The notes: generated from the letters alone by a model not told the origin. A DNA stretch of 64,000 nt from Leptospira ryugenii (GCF_003114855.1 NZ_BFBB01000007.1:1-64000); one strand, 5' to 3'. Shown: positions 19,580-29,164, counted from the first letter of the stretch. Numbers and translations: made by a program.

Positions 19580-21804
19580 TTTTTCTTTTGGAATTGGCCA
19601 ACTACCGTACCATATTGGACTTTCTCTCCTAGTACTAGGTTCGGAGAAATTTCCATACTCTCGTTTTCGAAGACAAGGATTACCGTTGATCCCATTTCGA
19701 AACGCCCCATTTCACTACCCTTGTCTATGAAAATGGAAACATCTTTGTATTCGTGTTCTTTGGAAAAACGAATCCAATTGTTTGTGACAATTTTATTGTC
19801 ATAGGTCACTCGTATTTTTCCTACGTTGGAAGCTCCTACTTTGATGACAGCGATTTTTCCATACTCTGTTTGTAGGAAAGTAATCAGACGTTCATTCTTT
19901 GGGAATAGCCCACGAATGTTTAAAACTGCCAAATCGTTCACTGGAAATAACTTTCCTGGTTCATAATAATAACCTAAAATTTGTCCATAGAAAGGGGAGT
20001 GGATACGGTGATAGTCCTGAGGTGACAGATAGAACGTTATGTACTTTCCATTTGTAAAGGATTTATAGTACTTCTCTGAGCCTATCAATTCCTTAACAGA
20101 ATAATCGATACCTTTTGCTTGGATAATGGTTGACTCGTTTATGTTTCCGAAGCTTGTAATTTTGGAATCCGTGGGGGAAACGATGGCATTTTCCGCTGAA
20201 TCAATGATCCTAGCCTCGGCACGCAAAGCCCGAGTAAAGAACTGATTTAAGGAAGCATATTCTTGGATCTCTAGCTCTGCTTCATCAAGATTGATCTTAT
20301 AGGCTTTAGCAAAGGCTTTTAAGATAATAATCATCATAAAACGAGGAAGTTTGAGAGTAGAGAAGTAACCAAACAATTTGGAAATCAGGTTTTTGGGAAG
20401 GATAGTGAGAAAGAGAAGATAGATATCTTTGATGATCTCATACCTTGCACCTGATTCCGAAATGTATTTTTTTAATTCAAATTTTGCCTGCTTTGCCAAT
20501 AAAATGAGTGCTATTAGCAATGGAATCGAGGTAATCAAAGCCATCGTGTATCCAAATCGCATGGCAAATAAGAGAACTGGTTCTCCTTGCGTTTGGTAAA
20601 AATAAGCTGAGATCAGAACGGATCCGAAAAATAAGATTCGGAAAAAATTGGCAAATTTTTCTCCAAAGATATAAAAGGCACTTTGTTCCCCAGTATAAAA
20701 CCAACCTGCCAAACCTAAAATACCAAATAATAGAATGGAAAGGAAAAGGAGCAAGGCCCCCAATGAGTCTTTGTTTTCTAAGACTCGAGAAGGAAATTCT
20801 AAAACAGTCTCTATATTGACTGCCCCATAGGAGTAGAGCACATAACCAACTAATGTTGCTAAAATAAATCCTTCGCAGAAAGTTGCAAACATACTCACCA
20901 AACCTTGTTTGGCTGCATAATCAGTGCGCACCACCCCAGCAACGCCTGCTGACTTTCCCACACCTGCTTCCGTTGATAAGAGAAAGGAGCCCACAGATAC
21001 AGAAATGGTTCTTAAAATTCCAAATAAACCAGCTCCTCCAATGGCAGGCAATGAAAATGCTTCTACAAAAATTTGTTTGAGATAGGAGAAGAATGGTGCG
21101 AGATCTTGCCCAAATAACATAACATAGGCGAAAATAAAACTCAATATCCCTATTGGAGCGATCAAGGTAGCCGCGCGGCCTATTCTTCTGATCCCCCCAA
21201 TGACAATGAAAAGCAAACAAACCGCAAATGAAATAGGACCTGTCATGCCAGAGAAATTCAAACCATCTCTTGCGATGAAACTCAAGGTTAAGAAGGGAAA
21301 GACACCACCAAAACTCAAAACGGTCAAGATGGCAGTAATGGAAAATCCTATTGCCAACCATTTTGCCCTCAGAGATTTTTCGATAAAGTACATAGGCCCG
21401 GAAAGATAACGCCCGCTAGGTAGTTGATTCCGAAATTTGATGGCGAGAGTCGAAGAAACCAGACGAAGTGGCATGATCAAAAATGAGGTGACCCAGATCC
21501 AGAAAATAGTGCCAATGCCACCATAAGCTACGGCAAGGGCTGTGCCCAATAAAGTACCGGTGAGAAGTGAAGAACCTATCCCTGCAAAGAATGCTTGGGA
21601 GTGCACCAATTGGCCTTTGGAGCCTTTGAAATCCATATTCCCGGTAAGGATTTTCAGTGAAAGGAAGAGGTAGCGAATTTGGGGAAACCCAAGGCGAAAG
21701 CTCAAGATAAGGCCAGTGACCACAACCAAATAAAAGTAAGGACTGATCACGTCGGATCCTAAGACAAAAGAGAACTTTGAATCGCTTTGAAAGAATGTTT
21801 CCAT
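19555..21804 (-). CDS. Fusion: AGCS sodium/amino-acid symporter + phosphatidylserine decarboxylase
   Basis: One uninterrupted 749-residue frame joins two known families. Residues about 1-455 are an AGCS (sodium:alanine/glycine symporter) membrane domain with about ten helices, including [20 protein letters not shown] and [15 protein letters not shown]. Residues about 465-749 are a phosphatidylserine decarboxylase: [22 protein letters not shown] (catalytic Asp), YHRIHSPF (catalytic His), [11 protein letters not shown] and the self-cleavage site at MGST, residues 704-707 (usually LGST). Decarboxylation of phosphatidylserine makes phosphatidylethanolamine. A GAGGAA ribosome-binding site precedes the only start. 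No separate psd gene is seen in the window. Confidence 0.88.
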   Translation of the reverse strand: METFFQSDSKFSFVLGSDVISPYFYLVVVTGLILSFRLGFPQIRYLFLSLKILTGNMDFKGSKGQLVHSQAFFAGIGSSLLTGTLLGTALAVAYGGIGTIFWIWVTSFLIMPLRLVSSTLAIKFRNQLPSGRYLSGPMYFIEKSLRAKWLAIGFSITAILTVLSFGGVFPFLTLSFIARDGLNFSGMTGPISFAVCLLFIVIGGIRRIGRAATLIAPIGILSFIFAYVMLFGQDLAPFFSYLKQIFVEAFSLPAIGGAGLFGILRTISVSVGSFLLSTEAGVGKSAGVAGVVRTDYAAKQGLVSMFATFCEGFILATLVGYVLYSYGAVNIETVLEFPSRVLENKDSLGALLLFLSILLFGILGLAGWFYTGEQSAFYIFGEKFANFFRILFFGSVLISAYFYQTQGEPVLLFAMRFGYTMALITSIPLLIALILLAKQAKFELKKYISESGARYEIIKDIYLLFLTILPKNLISKLFGYFSTLKLPRFMMIIILKAFAKAYKINLDEAELEIQEYASLNQFFTRALRAEARIIDSAENAIVSPTDSKITSFGNINESTIIQAKGIDYSVKELIGSEKYYKSFTNGKYITFYLSPQDYHRIHSPFYGQILGYYYEPGKLFPVNDLAVLNIRGLFPKNERLITFLQTEYGKIAVIKVGASNVGKIRVTYDNKIVTNNWIRFSKEHEYKDVSIFIDKGSEMGRFEMGSTVILVFENESMEISPNLVLGEKVQYGTVVGQFQKKKWKLPVKP

Positions 21805-21839
21805 AAGATATGTTCCTCACAAAATTGGATGAAAGCCGC

Positions 21840-22655
21840 ATGTCAAGACCGATTGTCCGAAAAATCTATTGCTACGCACTTGGTCTTCTTTTGCCCTTCA
21901 CCAGCATAGATGCAAACCCTTGGGAATTGGGATTTCGCTATGGCCAAGGATTCCGAGTGCCTGGTCGATTTGATTCGAACCTGAATGGATTTTCTTCCAG
22001 CTTTGATCCAACAGTTTTATCGGATGTCACAGTCTCAGGAGGAAAGGGTACGGCAACGTATGAGGCTCTTCTCCGATACTCTATAGACTCAGAATCAAAA
22101 ATAAGTTTTGTCTTGGGAAGACAAGACCTCTCAACCTTAACCATCAATGAACTGACAACGGATCGATTTGCAACACAACTGAAAAATGATATCTTCTCCT
22201 ACCATTTACTTGTGATGTATCATTTTGTTTACCGTCTACCACGAGGGATGGAGTGGGAAAATGGATTAGGTTTAGGTTTTGTTTCTGCTGATTGGCAAAT
22301 CAGAGGATATAGTGGCGGTGGGAATTCTTCTACATCACTCTTTAACCAAAGAGGAAATCTAAGAGGGAGCGGATTGGGATATCGCCTAGAGACAGCCATC
22401 AATCTCCCGTTAGTTGACAATAATTACTTTCAGATTGGAATAGGATACCACCATATAGCAATCCCTAATTTTTCAGGGAATTACAATGGTGAAACCTCTA
22501 GTTTTTATTTGGGTTCTGAAGGCAGAGTTGGCGTATTCGATAATACAAGGGTACTCGATGCAAATGTAAGTACGGATCAGTTCTTGCGAAGGTTAGATTT
22601 AAGTTCTGGATCTTGGAACTTGTATTTTTCGGTCTTACATCGGTTTTTAGATTGA
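21840..22655 (+). CDS. Predicted outer-membrane beta-barrel protein
   Basis: From the ATG at 21840 the product has about 271 residues with a signal peptide (IYCYALGLLLPFTSIDA). The mature part alternates Gly/aromatic-rich amphipathic strands (WELGFRYGQGFRVPGRF, YHFVYRLPRGMEWENGLGLGFV, YFQIGIGYHHIAIPNF). It ends WNLYFSVLHRFLD, fitting an outer-membrane barrel. An earlier ATG at 21810 gives a less natural signal peptide and no ribosome-binding site. The gene is divergent from the AGCS-PSD fusion with only about 35 bases between starts. Function unknown. Confidence 0.65.
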   Translation: MSRPIVRKIYCYALGLLLPFTSIDANPWELGFRYGQGFRVPGRFDSNLNGFSSSFDPTVLSDVTVSGGKGTATYEALLRYSIDSESKISFVLGRQDLSTLTINELTTDRFATQLKNDIFSYHLLVMYHFVYRLPRGMEWENGLGLGFVSADWQIRGYSGGGNSSTSLFNQRGNLRGSGLGYRLETAINLPLVDNNYFQIGIGYHHIAIPNFSGNYNGETSSFYLGSEGRVGVFDNTRVLDANVSTDQFLRRLDLSSGSWNLYFSVLHRFLD

Positions 22656-22678
22656 CATTGCCTCTTTCTAGCTAAAAT
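22652..22678 (+). promoter_or_regulatory. Possible promoter of the ArsC-like operon
   Basis: TTGACA at 22652-22657 and TAAAAT at 22673-22678 are separated by 15 bases, shorter than the ideal 17. They lie just before the start codon of the 79-residue protein at 22696. The TTGACA overlaps the stop codon of the preceding gene. Confidence 0.3.
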
Positions 22679-22695
22679 TCTGAAGAAAGATTCGT

Positions 22696-22935
22696 ATGAA
22701 ACCCGCCAAAATCATCACCATAGGCATAAAAGAACTCTCCCATCAAAAAGTAATCTTAGCAGCCTGGTACAATTTTCTGAAAGAGAGCTATGATCAGAAA
22801 AAACTTTCTGGCGAAGAATTCACAGACTTTCTAAAAGCCCATGTGATGTATGATCTCGATAAAGACCAAATTGAATTGATGTTGAGTGGCACCGAACCAC
22901 TGTTAGAAGAGTTTAAAAAATCTATTTTTGGATGA
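22696..22935 (+). CDS. Small hypothetical protein (79 aa)
   Basis: I do not recognise this 79-residue protein. It is predicted soluble and helical, with KVILAAWYNFLKESYDQKKLSGEEFTDFL (given in outline) and a C-terminal LMLSGTEPLLEEFKKSIFG. It has no Cys, signal or membrane segment. Its stop codon overlaps the start of the ArsC-like gene by four bases, so the two are translationally coupled and may work together. Confidence 0.6.
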   Translation: MKPAKIITIGIKELSHQKVILAAWYNFLKESYDQKKLSGEEFTDFLKAHVMYDLDKDQIELMLSGTEPLLEEFKKSIFG

Positions 22936-23279
22936 ACCTTCAAATCTTCGGCACTAAGAAGTGCAAAGAAACCAAAAAAACTCAATTATTTTTCCAAGAA
23001 CGTCGGATTCCCTTTCAATTCATCAATCTAGCCGAAAAAGAAATGAGCAAAGGAGAACTGCGCTCCATTCTAGGTTCCGTAAAACTTGATGATTTGATTG
23101 ATACCGAATCGAAAGTATACGAAGAGAAAAATCTAAAGTATATGCTATATGACAAAGAAGAGGCACTTTTGAACAATCCTCTTCTCATCAAAACTCCTGT
23201 TGTCAGAGATGGAAAACGTGCAACCATTGGATACCAGCCAGATGTCTGGAAAACATGGATTTCTGAGGCAAAAAAATAA
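22932..23279 (+). CDS. ArsC/Spx-family thioredoxin-fold protein
   Basis: The 115-residue protein has the ArsC/Spx/YffB pattern: N-terminal IFGTKKCKETKKTQLFFQER, a middle SKGELRSILG and the late LLIKTPVVRDGKRATIGYQPDVW. The only active-site cysteine is C11. There is no CxxC, so it resembles YffB-like or glutathione-dependent reductases more than Spx. True arsenate reduction is not shown. It sits between the 79-residue protein and an SRPBCC protein in a tightly overlapping operon. Confidence 0.8.
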   Translation: MNLQIFGTKKCKETKKTQLFFQERRIPFQFINLAEKEMSKGELRSILGSVKLDDLIDTESKVYEEKNLKYMLYDKEEALLNNPLLIKTPVVRDGKRATIGYQPDVWKTWISEAKK

Positions 23280-23710
23280 TGATTTTGACAGAGAAAGAAA
23301 TCTTTATCCAACAAAGTCCCGAAAAGGTATTTTCCTATCTATACGACCTAAATACCATGCCCAACTACAATGCGAGTGTGAAGTCTGTAAAGGCACTCGA
23401 TAGCAGTGGTGCTACTCTCCCCCAGTATGAAATTGAAATCAACTTTGGATTTTTTTCGTTAAAGGAAAAATACTCCATAACGGAAGTGAAAGCGAACGAG
23501 TATTTCACCGCACAATTGAAACATACTGGTCTACAATTTGAAGATCGTTATGAGATCATTGCGAAAGATAGTGGGACTTTACTGAAAGTAAAGGATATTA
23601 TGGAACTGAAAGGTTTACTTGTGTTTAGCGAACCATTGGTGAAAGGTAATTTGAGCTCTCAGATGTGGGAAAACATGTTGAGGCTCAAATCGAATTTAGA
23701 GTCTACTTAG
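23279..23710 (+). CDS. SRPBCC (START-like) family protein
   Basis: The 143-residue protein looks like a SRPBCC ligand-binding fold: FIQQSPEKVFSYLYDLNTMPNYNASVKSVKAL at the N-terminus (given in outline), strands ALDSSGATLPQYEIEINFG, KEKYSITEVKANEYF and a C-terminal helix MWENMLRLKSNLE. Members bind hydrophobic ligands or act in coenzyme Q and polyketide steps. The ligand is unknown. Its ATG overlaps the ArsC-like stop codon as TAATG. Its end overlaps the convergent lpxD end by eight bases. Confidence 0.7.
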   Translation: MILTEKEIFIQQSPEKVFSYLYDLNTMPNYNASVKSVKALDSSGATLPQYEIEINFGFFSLKEKYSITEVKANEYFTAQLKHTGLQFEDRYEIIAKDSGTLLKVKDIMELKGLLVFSEPLVKGNLSSQMWENMLRLKSNLEST

Positions 23711-24791
23711 TATCTTTCCCTTCGTTTTTTGATTTTACCCATTTTACCACTTCAGGCAAGGAACCCAAAGAAGAGTGAATGCGATGCATTTCAAGTGCGG
23801 GTCTTGCAGGGATACCAAAATAAGCTGTTTTCTCTTTTGAATCTTCTGTAAGACCAGAAAGTCCCATCAATATAGATCCTTTTTTCATTGTTAGGTGTTC
23901 TGCAACAGCTGACTGCCCTGCTAAGATACATCCGTCCTCAATGGTGACCGACCCAGCTAGCACAGTGGCTCCTGCAATATAAACATAGTTTCCAACTCGA
24001 CAGTTGTGGCCTACATGCACGTGGTCATCAAATTTTGTAAAATTACCTATTGTAGTCTCCTCTAAGGCGGCTCGGTCAACCGTACAGTTTGCACCCATCT
24101 CTACATCGTCACCAACAACTACGTTTCCTATTTGTGGCACCTTATAGCGAGTGCCTTTATAATCATAAAATCCAAACCCATCTGCGCCAATCACTGTATT
24201 GGAATGGATAAGATTGTTTTTCCCTAATTTACAGTTGTAGTATATAACCACTCCCGATTTTAAAACGGTGTTTTCGCCAATCTCAACTCCAGGTTCTAAA
24301 ACAACATGAGGGTAAATCACACAACGATCCCCGACCACAACGCCTTCTTGAATGACAGCGAAGTCCATGATGATGACGTCTTTGCCTATCTTCGCACTTG
24401 GATGGATACTTGCTTTTTCAGAGATTCTAGCTTCGTATTTCGGAAGTCTCTCAAACAAGGAGATGGTTTCGATAAACTTTACTTTGGAGGAGTCTTCAGG
24501 GACAATGATTGCATTGGGAAATAGATCCGCTAAACTTTCGATGGTGAGTGCGATTTGGACATCCTTATGTTTAGGCAATTTGTTTATGTATTTTTTGGAA
24601 GCTATGTAATATACCGAGGTAGGATGTACGGGAGAATGGTGCTCTAAATCCTTGATTCCTGTGATCTCCAAATCCCCATTGCCTTTCCAGTTGGCTCCTA
24701 ATTTTTCAGCTAATGATTGCAGACGCATATTCCGATTCACTCCATCAGATTTCCCTAAAAAGGAGACATATTGATTCGACATTTTTTCCAT
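23703..24791 (-). CDS. lpxD: UDP-3-O-acylglucosamine N-acyltransferase LpxD
   Basis: The protein has an N-terminal uridine-binding domain and a long left-handed beta-helix of hexapeptide repeats (IHPSAKIGKDVIIMDFAVIQ and onward). The LpxD markers NTVIGADGFGFYDYKG and FDDHVHVGHNCRVG are present, the latter with the catalytic His. It adds the N-linked 3-hydroxyacyl chain during lipid A synthesis. The frame begins at 24791 (362 residues). A start at 24728 (MRLQSLAEKLG) would match the usual N-terminus better, so the first 21 residues are doubtful. No other lpx gene is adjacent. Confidence 0.9.
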   Translation of the reverse strand: MEKMSNQYVSFLGKSDGVNRNMRLQSLAEKLGANWKGNGDLEITGIKDLEHHSPVHPTSVYYIASKKYINKLPKHKDVQIALTIESLADLFPNAIIVPEDSSKVKFIETISLFERLPKYEARISEKASIHPSAKIGKDVIIMDFAVIQEGVVVGDRCVIYPHVVLEPGVEIGENTVLKSGVVIYYNCKLGKNNLIHSNTVIGADGFGFYDYKGTRYKVPQIGNVVVGDDVEMGANCTVDRAALEETTIGNFTKFDDHVHVGHNCRVGNYVYIAGATVLAGSVTIEDGCILAGQSAVAEHLTMKKGSILMGLSGLTEDSKEKTAYFGIPARPALEMHRIHSSLGSLPEVVKWVKSKNEGKDTK

Positions 24792-24832
24792 AAGCTCTTA
24801 CTAAGGCAACGTCATTATCCGAAAATTGATAT

Positions 24833-25309
24833 GTGAACCAAATCGTGAAACTATCTCTGTTTGCTCTCTCTATCTTCTTATTTGTATCTTACAAAGTTAG
24901 TTATGGAATAGTTTCTTTAAGTGCCCAGGAAATCGATCCTAACCTTACCAAAAAGTGGACTAGGGCCCAAGAAGAGCGGAAAGGAGTTATATTTTTTACA
25001 AAAGGAAGCTTTCGGATCGCTGATTCACATTTAGGGCATTTGCAATCTATCGCTATCTACTTATTGGAACATCCCAAAAGCCTACTATACACGAGAGGCC
25101 ATGCTTGGCAGGAAGGAACTTCCCAACAGATGTGGAACTTGAGCGAATCCAGGACAAAGGAAATCGAAAGATTCATGGAAATCCATGGTGTTCCTGAGAG
25201 ACAAATCAGAAGTTTGTTTTATGGGGATACAAGGCCTTTGCAAAATCTCCAATTGGTTGGCGATGTAAGTTTGCTGAGAAGAGTGGAGTACGAAATCATA
25301 GAACAATGA
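24833..25309 (+). CDS. Exported OmpA-C-like hypothetical protein
   Basis: The 158-residue protein has an N-terminal hydrophobic signal (LSLFALSIFLFVSYKVSYGI). The region FFTKGSFRIADSHLGHLQSIAIYLLEHPKSLLYTRGHAW (given in outline), followed by NLSESRTKEIERFMEIHGVPERQI and FYGDTRPL, follows the OmpA/MotB peptidoglycan-binding layout. The usual central NxxLSxxRA and GxxD residues are only partly kept. It may therefore be a divergent periplasmic anchor. Its end overlaps the convergent DUF2064 gene by 14 bases. Confidence 0.6.
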   Translation: MNQIVKLSLFALSIFLFVSYKVSYGIVSLSAQEIDPNLTKKWTRAQEERKGVIFFTKGSFRIADSHLGHLQSIAIYLLEHPKSLLYTRGHAWQEGTSQQMWNLSESRTKEIERFMEIHGVPERQIRSLFYGDTRPLQNLQLVGDVSLLRRVEYEIIEQ

Positions 25310-25898
25310 TTTGTTGCTCAATGAAGTAATTCAAATCACTCTCCTCATCTAGGTCTGAGAGCATAGGCAAAACATATACACTTTTGTTTTGTGAATTTAA
25401 TCTTTCCATTGTGATCGAAAAAACAAGATTTGTAGACCATGGAACGTCAATAAACAAAATGGGAACCATTTCTTTCATTCCGAGCAAATAATACCCTCCA
25501 TCCTTTGCGGGACCTATCACTACGTCATATTGATTGAGAGAGCGAAAGGCATTGTCTATAATTTCGTTCGTAATTTCCGGACAGTCTGTACCTATAATAC
25601 ATACGGATCTAGCTTTTTTTAGTTCATTTTGAAATGCAGACTCCATCTTTTGTCCTAAATCTCCTTGTATCTGCACTGCATAAGGAAATTCAGTGCCAAG
25701 TCCCAAAGAGTCTTCGGGTATTTCACCTTCCCAATAGAGTATACTCTTTTGTCTGATACTTTGCATCAAACCAAAGGTAATCTGTAAAAGTTGTCGGTAG
25801 ATAGACAGAGTTACTTCCTCACCTAAGGTTTTTGCCAATCTGGTTTTGACAGTCCCTAAGATGGGTTTTTTTGCAAATACAATGAGCGATTCATCCAT
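25296..25898 (-). CDS. DUF2064 / TIGR04282-type nucleotidyl- or glycosyltransferase
   Basis: The 200-residue protein has the family pattern LIVFAKKPILGTVKTRLAKTLG, then IIGTDCPEI and VVIGPAKDGGYYLLGM. This GT-A-like fold is annotated as rSAM/selenodomain-associated or arsenosugar-type transferase 1. No arsM or arsS lies nearby, so the arsenosugar label is not supported here. It overlaps the upstream membrane glycosyltransferase gene by 43 bases. It is the last gene of the operon that starts with a rhodanese. Confidence 0.8.
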   Translation of the reverse strand: MDESLIVFAKKPILGTVKTRLAKTLGEEVTLSIYRQLLQITFGLMQSIRQKSILYWEGEIPEDSLGLGTEFPYAVQIQGDLGQKMESAFQNELKKARSVCIIGTDCPEITNEIIDNAFRSLNQYDVVIGPAKDGGYYLLGMKEMVPILFIDVPWSTNLVFSITMERLNSQNKSVYVLPMLSDLDEESDLNYFIEQQIIVL

Positions 25899-27142
25899 AT
25901 AAATATTCCAAACAAACTTAATTTAAAGAGAGTGAAACTAAAAACCATGTCTTCCATTTGTTTAGCATACTGGAAATAGGAAGCCATACCGAAGATACTT
26001 AAAACGAACAAAGGAATGATCTGGCTTCTGGCTAAAATGAGAATTCCATATAAGGGGATGAGATACCAGGGGTGGATAACAGGAGAAAAGAAAGTAAAGA
26101 GGGAGAGACCCAATAATACAACCTGTTGTAAATTGAACCCTTTCTTGCACAAAATCCACAGAAAGGTGATACTAGCGATAGAAAGGGAAAGGCTACCAGA
26201 GAGATACTCTAGATTTCCTATGAGGTGCAGCGGCCAATACACCAACTCTTCCAAAATCGAATGGAAACGAAAGGAGTGAAAGAATAAACCCAATCCACTT
26301 TCTCCTTGGGCCTTTATATTTTGGAAAAGGCTAAACCAAAGAAGGCAAAGTGAAAGCAGAAGTACAAAGATTGACTTAGCTCTTTCTCTTGCATTTCCTA
26401 GGAACAAAACACCTGGTATTAAAAATCCTAAACTAACTTTGATTTGTAACAATAAGGGAAATAGAAAGCGAAAATCTTGGTAACGTAAACAAAGGAGAAG
26501 GAAAAAAAAGACAATAGGATCTGGATGGATGGCATATATGCCTTCATAAAGAAGTAAGGGAGAAAAACAAAATATAGAATAGAGTTCTCTTGGAAGATGC
26601 CAAGTACGCAGAAGAAGCAGATTCCCTAGCTCAAACAACATCAGAATAACCCGCAAAACAAAGATTTGACCCTCTAAAGAATGAGAACTAAAGATCCAAG
26701 GTATTGTAAACCAACCTTGTAATGCGATCGGATACACACTATGATAGTCCCTACTGTTCATCTGGGAGTACAGGAGTTGAAATAGATTCTCTTCGTTCCC
26801 AAAATATGTATTCTGAATGGATAGTGAAGGAGGAGAGACAAAAGGAGAAATACCCTTTGCCATGAGCCCTCCATCCCATAAAAACCTAAAATAATCATCA
26901 GATAATTTTGGTTCCGGGATCATAAGCAGAACACGTAAAAAGATAGCCCAAACCATGAGCTCTGAGCTCGTCTTTTTGTTACTTTGTTTCCAAAGTAAAT
27001 AAAAAAATAAATGCGTAATCAGAATCCATACTAGTACAGATGTTATACTCTCTCTCTGGAGATTCACTCCATAGAAAAATACCAAACAAGAATACAAAAA
27101 TGCAGTCACACCAAACATTATGGTCTTTTTGGACGATCCCAA
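25856..27142 (-). CDS. Polytopic membrane glycosyltransferase-like protein
   Basis: The 428-residue protein has about ten to eleven membrane helices and the GT-C-like loop LSDDYFRFLWDGGLMAKGISPF near residue 100, with acidic residues expected to be catalytic. Late motifs PVIHPWYLIPLY match lipid-linked-sugar-dependent mannosyltransferases. The same layout is seen in the paralogous gene at 30694. It probably transfers a sugar from a polyprenyl phosphate carrier on the outer face of the membrane. It overlaps the GT2 gene by 25 bases. A second start at 27118 would overlap that stop codon as TAATG. Confidence 0.7.
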   Translation of the reverse strand: MGSSKKTIMFGVTAFLYSCLVFFYGVNLQRESITSVLVWILITHLFFYLLWKQSNKKTSSELMVWAIFLRVLLMIPEPKLSDDYFRFLWDGGLMAKGISPFVSPPSLSIQNTYFGNEENLFQLLYSQMNSRDYHSVYPIALQGWFTIPWIFSSHSLEGQIFVLRVILMLFELGNLLLLRTWHLPRELYSIFCFSPLLLYEGIYAIHPDPIVFFFLLLCLRYQDFRFLFPLLLQIKVSLGFLIPGVLFLGNARERAKSIFVLLLSLCLLWFSLFQNIKAQGESGLGLFFHSFRFHSILEELVYWPLHLIGNLEYLSGSLSLSIASITFLWILCKKGFNLQQVVLLGLSLFTFFSPVIHPWYLIPLYGILILARSQIIPLFVLSIFGMASYFQYAKQMEDMVFSFTLFKLSLFGIFIWMNRSLYLQKNPS

Positions 27143-27855
27143 AGAGTCAGATAAAAAAAAGTATAAAGAATTTTGATTCCGACACGAAGTGCCATCAGAA
27201 TTGTTCCTGAAATCTTGGATACACCAAACCGACGTTTGAAATAAGTGACAGGGATCTCAATTACTTTCATATTGTACTGTAGCGCCCTGATTTGCATCTC
27301 CACATTCCAACCCCAAGTTCTGTCTTTTAAACCCATTTGTAAAAGAGAACTATATCTAATGATCCTCATGGGCCCGAGATCTGTGAATTTTCTCCGGTAG
27401 AATACATAAATGAGAAAACAGGTTAGGTGATTTCCAAACCTTTGCAAAAATGACAAAGAACCCTTTTCTGCTTTGCCTAAGATTCTAGAACCAATCACAA
27501 GATCACAGTCTGCTTTTGTGAATACAGACAATAAATCCTGAACAGAGTTTGTATCGTCGGAACCATCACCATCAATAATTAGCAAAAAAGTAGGATATAG
27601 ACCAGAGGCTTTGATCTCGCCAAGTGCTTTCAAAATTGCAGCTCCGTAACCCAATTTTGGTTCAAAATGTACGGTGGCTGCGAAAGATTTTGCAATTTGA
27701 GAAGAGCGATCAGTAGAGCCGTTGTCAATGACCCATATTTGATTGGGAGAAAAGAGTTGGAGGTTTAATAGATTTTGAAGGACAAGAAGTAAGTTTTCTT
27801 CTTCATTGCGAACTGGGATAACAACGATACCATCACTCACCTCTTCGTTTCTCAT
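27118..27855 (-). CDS. GT2-family (polyprenyl-phosphate) glycosyltransferase
   Basis: The 245-residue enzyme has the GT-A pattern GIVVIPVRNEEENLLLVL, VIDNGSTDRSSQIAKSF, the metal-binding DGDGSDD and the later NVEMQIRALQYNMKVIEIPVTYFKRRFGVSKI (given in outline). It resembles DPM1-like synthases that charge polyprenyl phosphate with a hexose. That would supply the neighbouring membrane GT-C enzyme. It overlaps the pentahaem cytochrome gene by 23 bases, so translation is coupled. Confidence 0.85.
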   Translation of the reverse strand: MRNEEVSDGIVVIPVRNEEENLLLVLQNLLNLQLFSPNQIWVIDNGSTDRSSQIAKSFAATVHFEPKLGYGAAILKALGEIKASGLYPTFLLIIDGDGSDDTNSVQDLLSVFTKADCDLVIGSRILGKAEKGSLSFLQRFGNHLTCFLIYVFYRRKFTDLGPMRIIRYSSLLQMGLKDRTWGWNVEMQIRALQYNMKVIEIPVTYFKRRFGVSKISGTILMALRVGIKILYTFFYLTLWDRPKRP

Positions 27856-29164
27856 TCTCCAGAAAAATGCTCTCCAAAGATTTGTCTTTTCTTTTTTGAG
27901 ACTCTAGGTCCCATTCACTTTCTACAATGTTAGAACTTTGTGGATAGTATTCTTTCATGTTTTTGACTTTAATCTTATATGGATCTGGCACATTTTCAAA
28001 AGTTGCCTCCATGTATTTTCTAGTCTGGTCAGAAAGTCTAACGTGAGTTAATCTAAAAATTATCTTTTTGGCTTCCTTGGGAATCTCTTCCTGCCAAGAA
28101 CGTGTTTCTTTTGGTTTCAACCTATTGTCACTTTTTAACTTTGCGACAGGTGACCATTCCCAAATTTGGCCGATTCTCTTTTCCACTTTTTGTATCTCTA
28201 CATTAGATGAATCGAAAAAAACCATTTCCAATTTGAAAAATCGTTCAGGGTCACCTGAGGGAATGTAGTGACCCGCTGATTCATTTTTATATGTGATTTG
28301 GATTTTGTTTCCATCCCTCTGCCAACCCAACAAACGAAATCCTGGTTGGTAACCATTTTTCAATTGGTGAGAGTATAAAGAGAATTGTTTTGGTATACCA
28401 CCTCCCACAAAACCATGGATATGTGATTCTTTTGCGGATTTACCAAGTTCTTTCTTTACAAATGACCGATACTTTGTCGGCATATGACAGGAAACACAAT
28501 CCTTTTCAGGAAAGTACTTTTTTGCTTCCTGCAACTCTTTCCCAGTTTGGAAGTAACAAACCAAACTTGCTTCTAATGTATAAGTTTGGTTATGGCAATC
28601 ATAACATCGTTTCCGAAGTGCTTCCTTATTTACCTTAACTGGGTGCATGGCATCCGTTTTACCATTTGCACCTAGGACATAACTTTCACCATTTTCATCA
28701 CTTCTCACATGGCATGTAGCGCAAGTAACAGCCTCTGCTTTCATCACAGGATCAAATTGTGGGTTTGCGATTTCTTTTGGTAGGTGGATATTTCCCTGCC
28801 GTAATCCTTCCACAAGAAACTCTCTTTGGTTTCCGACTGGGATATGACAGTTCAAACAAAGCCATGCAGGAGAGCTTTCTTTTGCCAATTCTGATTGGAA
28901 TTGTAGATCTGATAGAGCATTGGCATGGGTTGAAGTTTTCCACTCCTCGTAGATTTGGCTGTGGCATTTCCCACAGTTCTCCGCACGAACTAAGCCAACG
29001 CCTTTCAGTGGTGCCAGATTGGGGATTGTCTTTGTCCAAACTTGGTTGGGAATGAGGGTATCCACAGACACTATTTGGTTTTGTAGGTAGAAAAAGTAAG
29101 CAATGATAAAAATACAAATAAAGCAAAAAAATGCAATAAAGAAATAGCGCCGCATTTGTTTCAC
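27833..29164 (-). CDS. Membrane-anchored pentahaem cytochrome c
   Basis: The 443-residue protein has an N-terminal membrane anchor (YFFIAFFCFICIFIIAYFFYL) and five CxxCH haem-binding motifs starting at C64, C103, C148, C187 and C223. Other His residues (for example STHAN) can be distal ligands. The C-terminal half is a haem-free beta domain with AGHYIPSGDPERFFKL. This resembles the c554-like multihaem family, which acts outside the cytoplasmic membrane. The start is GTG overlapping the rhodanese stop codon. An ATG nine bases further in is an alternative. The redox partner is unknown. Confidence 0.88.
   Translation of the reverse strand: MKQMRRYFFIAFFCFICIFIIAYFFYLQNQIVSVDTLIPNQVWTKTIPNLAPLKGVGLVRAENCGKCHSQIYEEWKTSTHANALSDLQFQSELAKESSPAWLCLNCHIPVGNQREFLVEGLRQGNIHLPKEIANPQFDPVMKAEAVTCATCHVRSDENGESYVLGANGKTDAMHPVKVNKEALRKRCYDCHNQTYTLEASLVCYFQTGKELQEAKKYFPEKDCVSCHMPTKYRSFVKKELGKSAKESHIHGFVGGGIPKQFSLYSHQLKNGYQPGFRLLGWQRDGNKIQITYKNESAGHYIPSGDPERFFKLEMVFFDSSNVEIQKVEKRIGQIWEWSPVAKLKSDNRLKPKETRSWQEEIPKEAKKIIFRLTHVRLSDQTRKYMEATFENVPDPYKIKVKNMKEYYPQSSNIVESEWDLESQKRKDKSLESIFLENEKRRGE

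Noticed and set aside
25296..25898. Arsenosugar biosynthesis assignment for the DUF2064 protein
   Set aside because: The automatic family name suggests it, but no ArsM methyltransferase or ArsS radical-SAM gene is present in the window.
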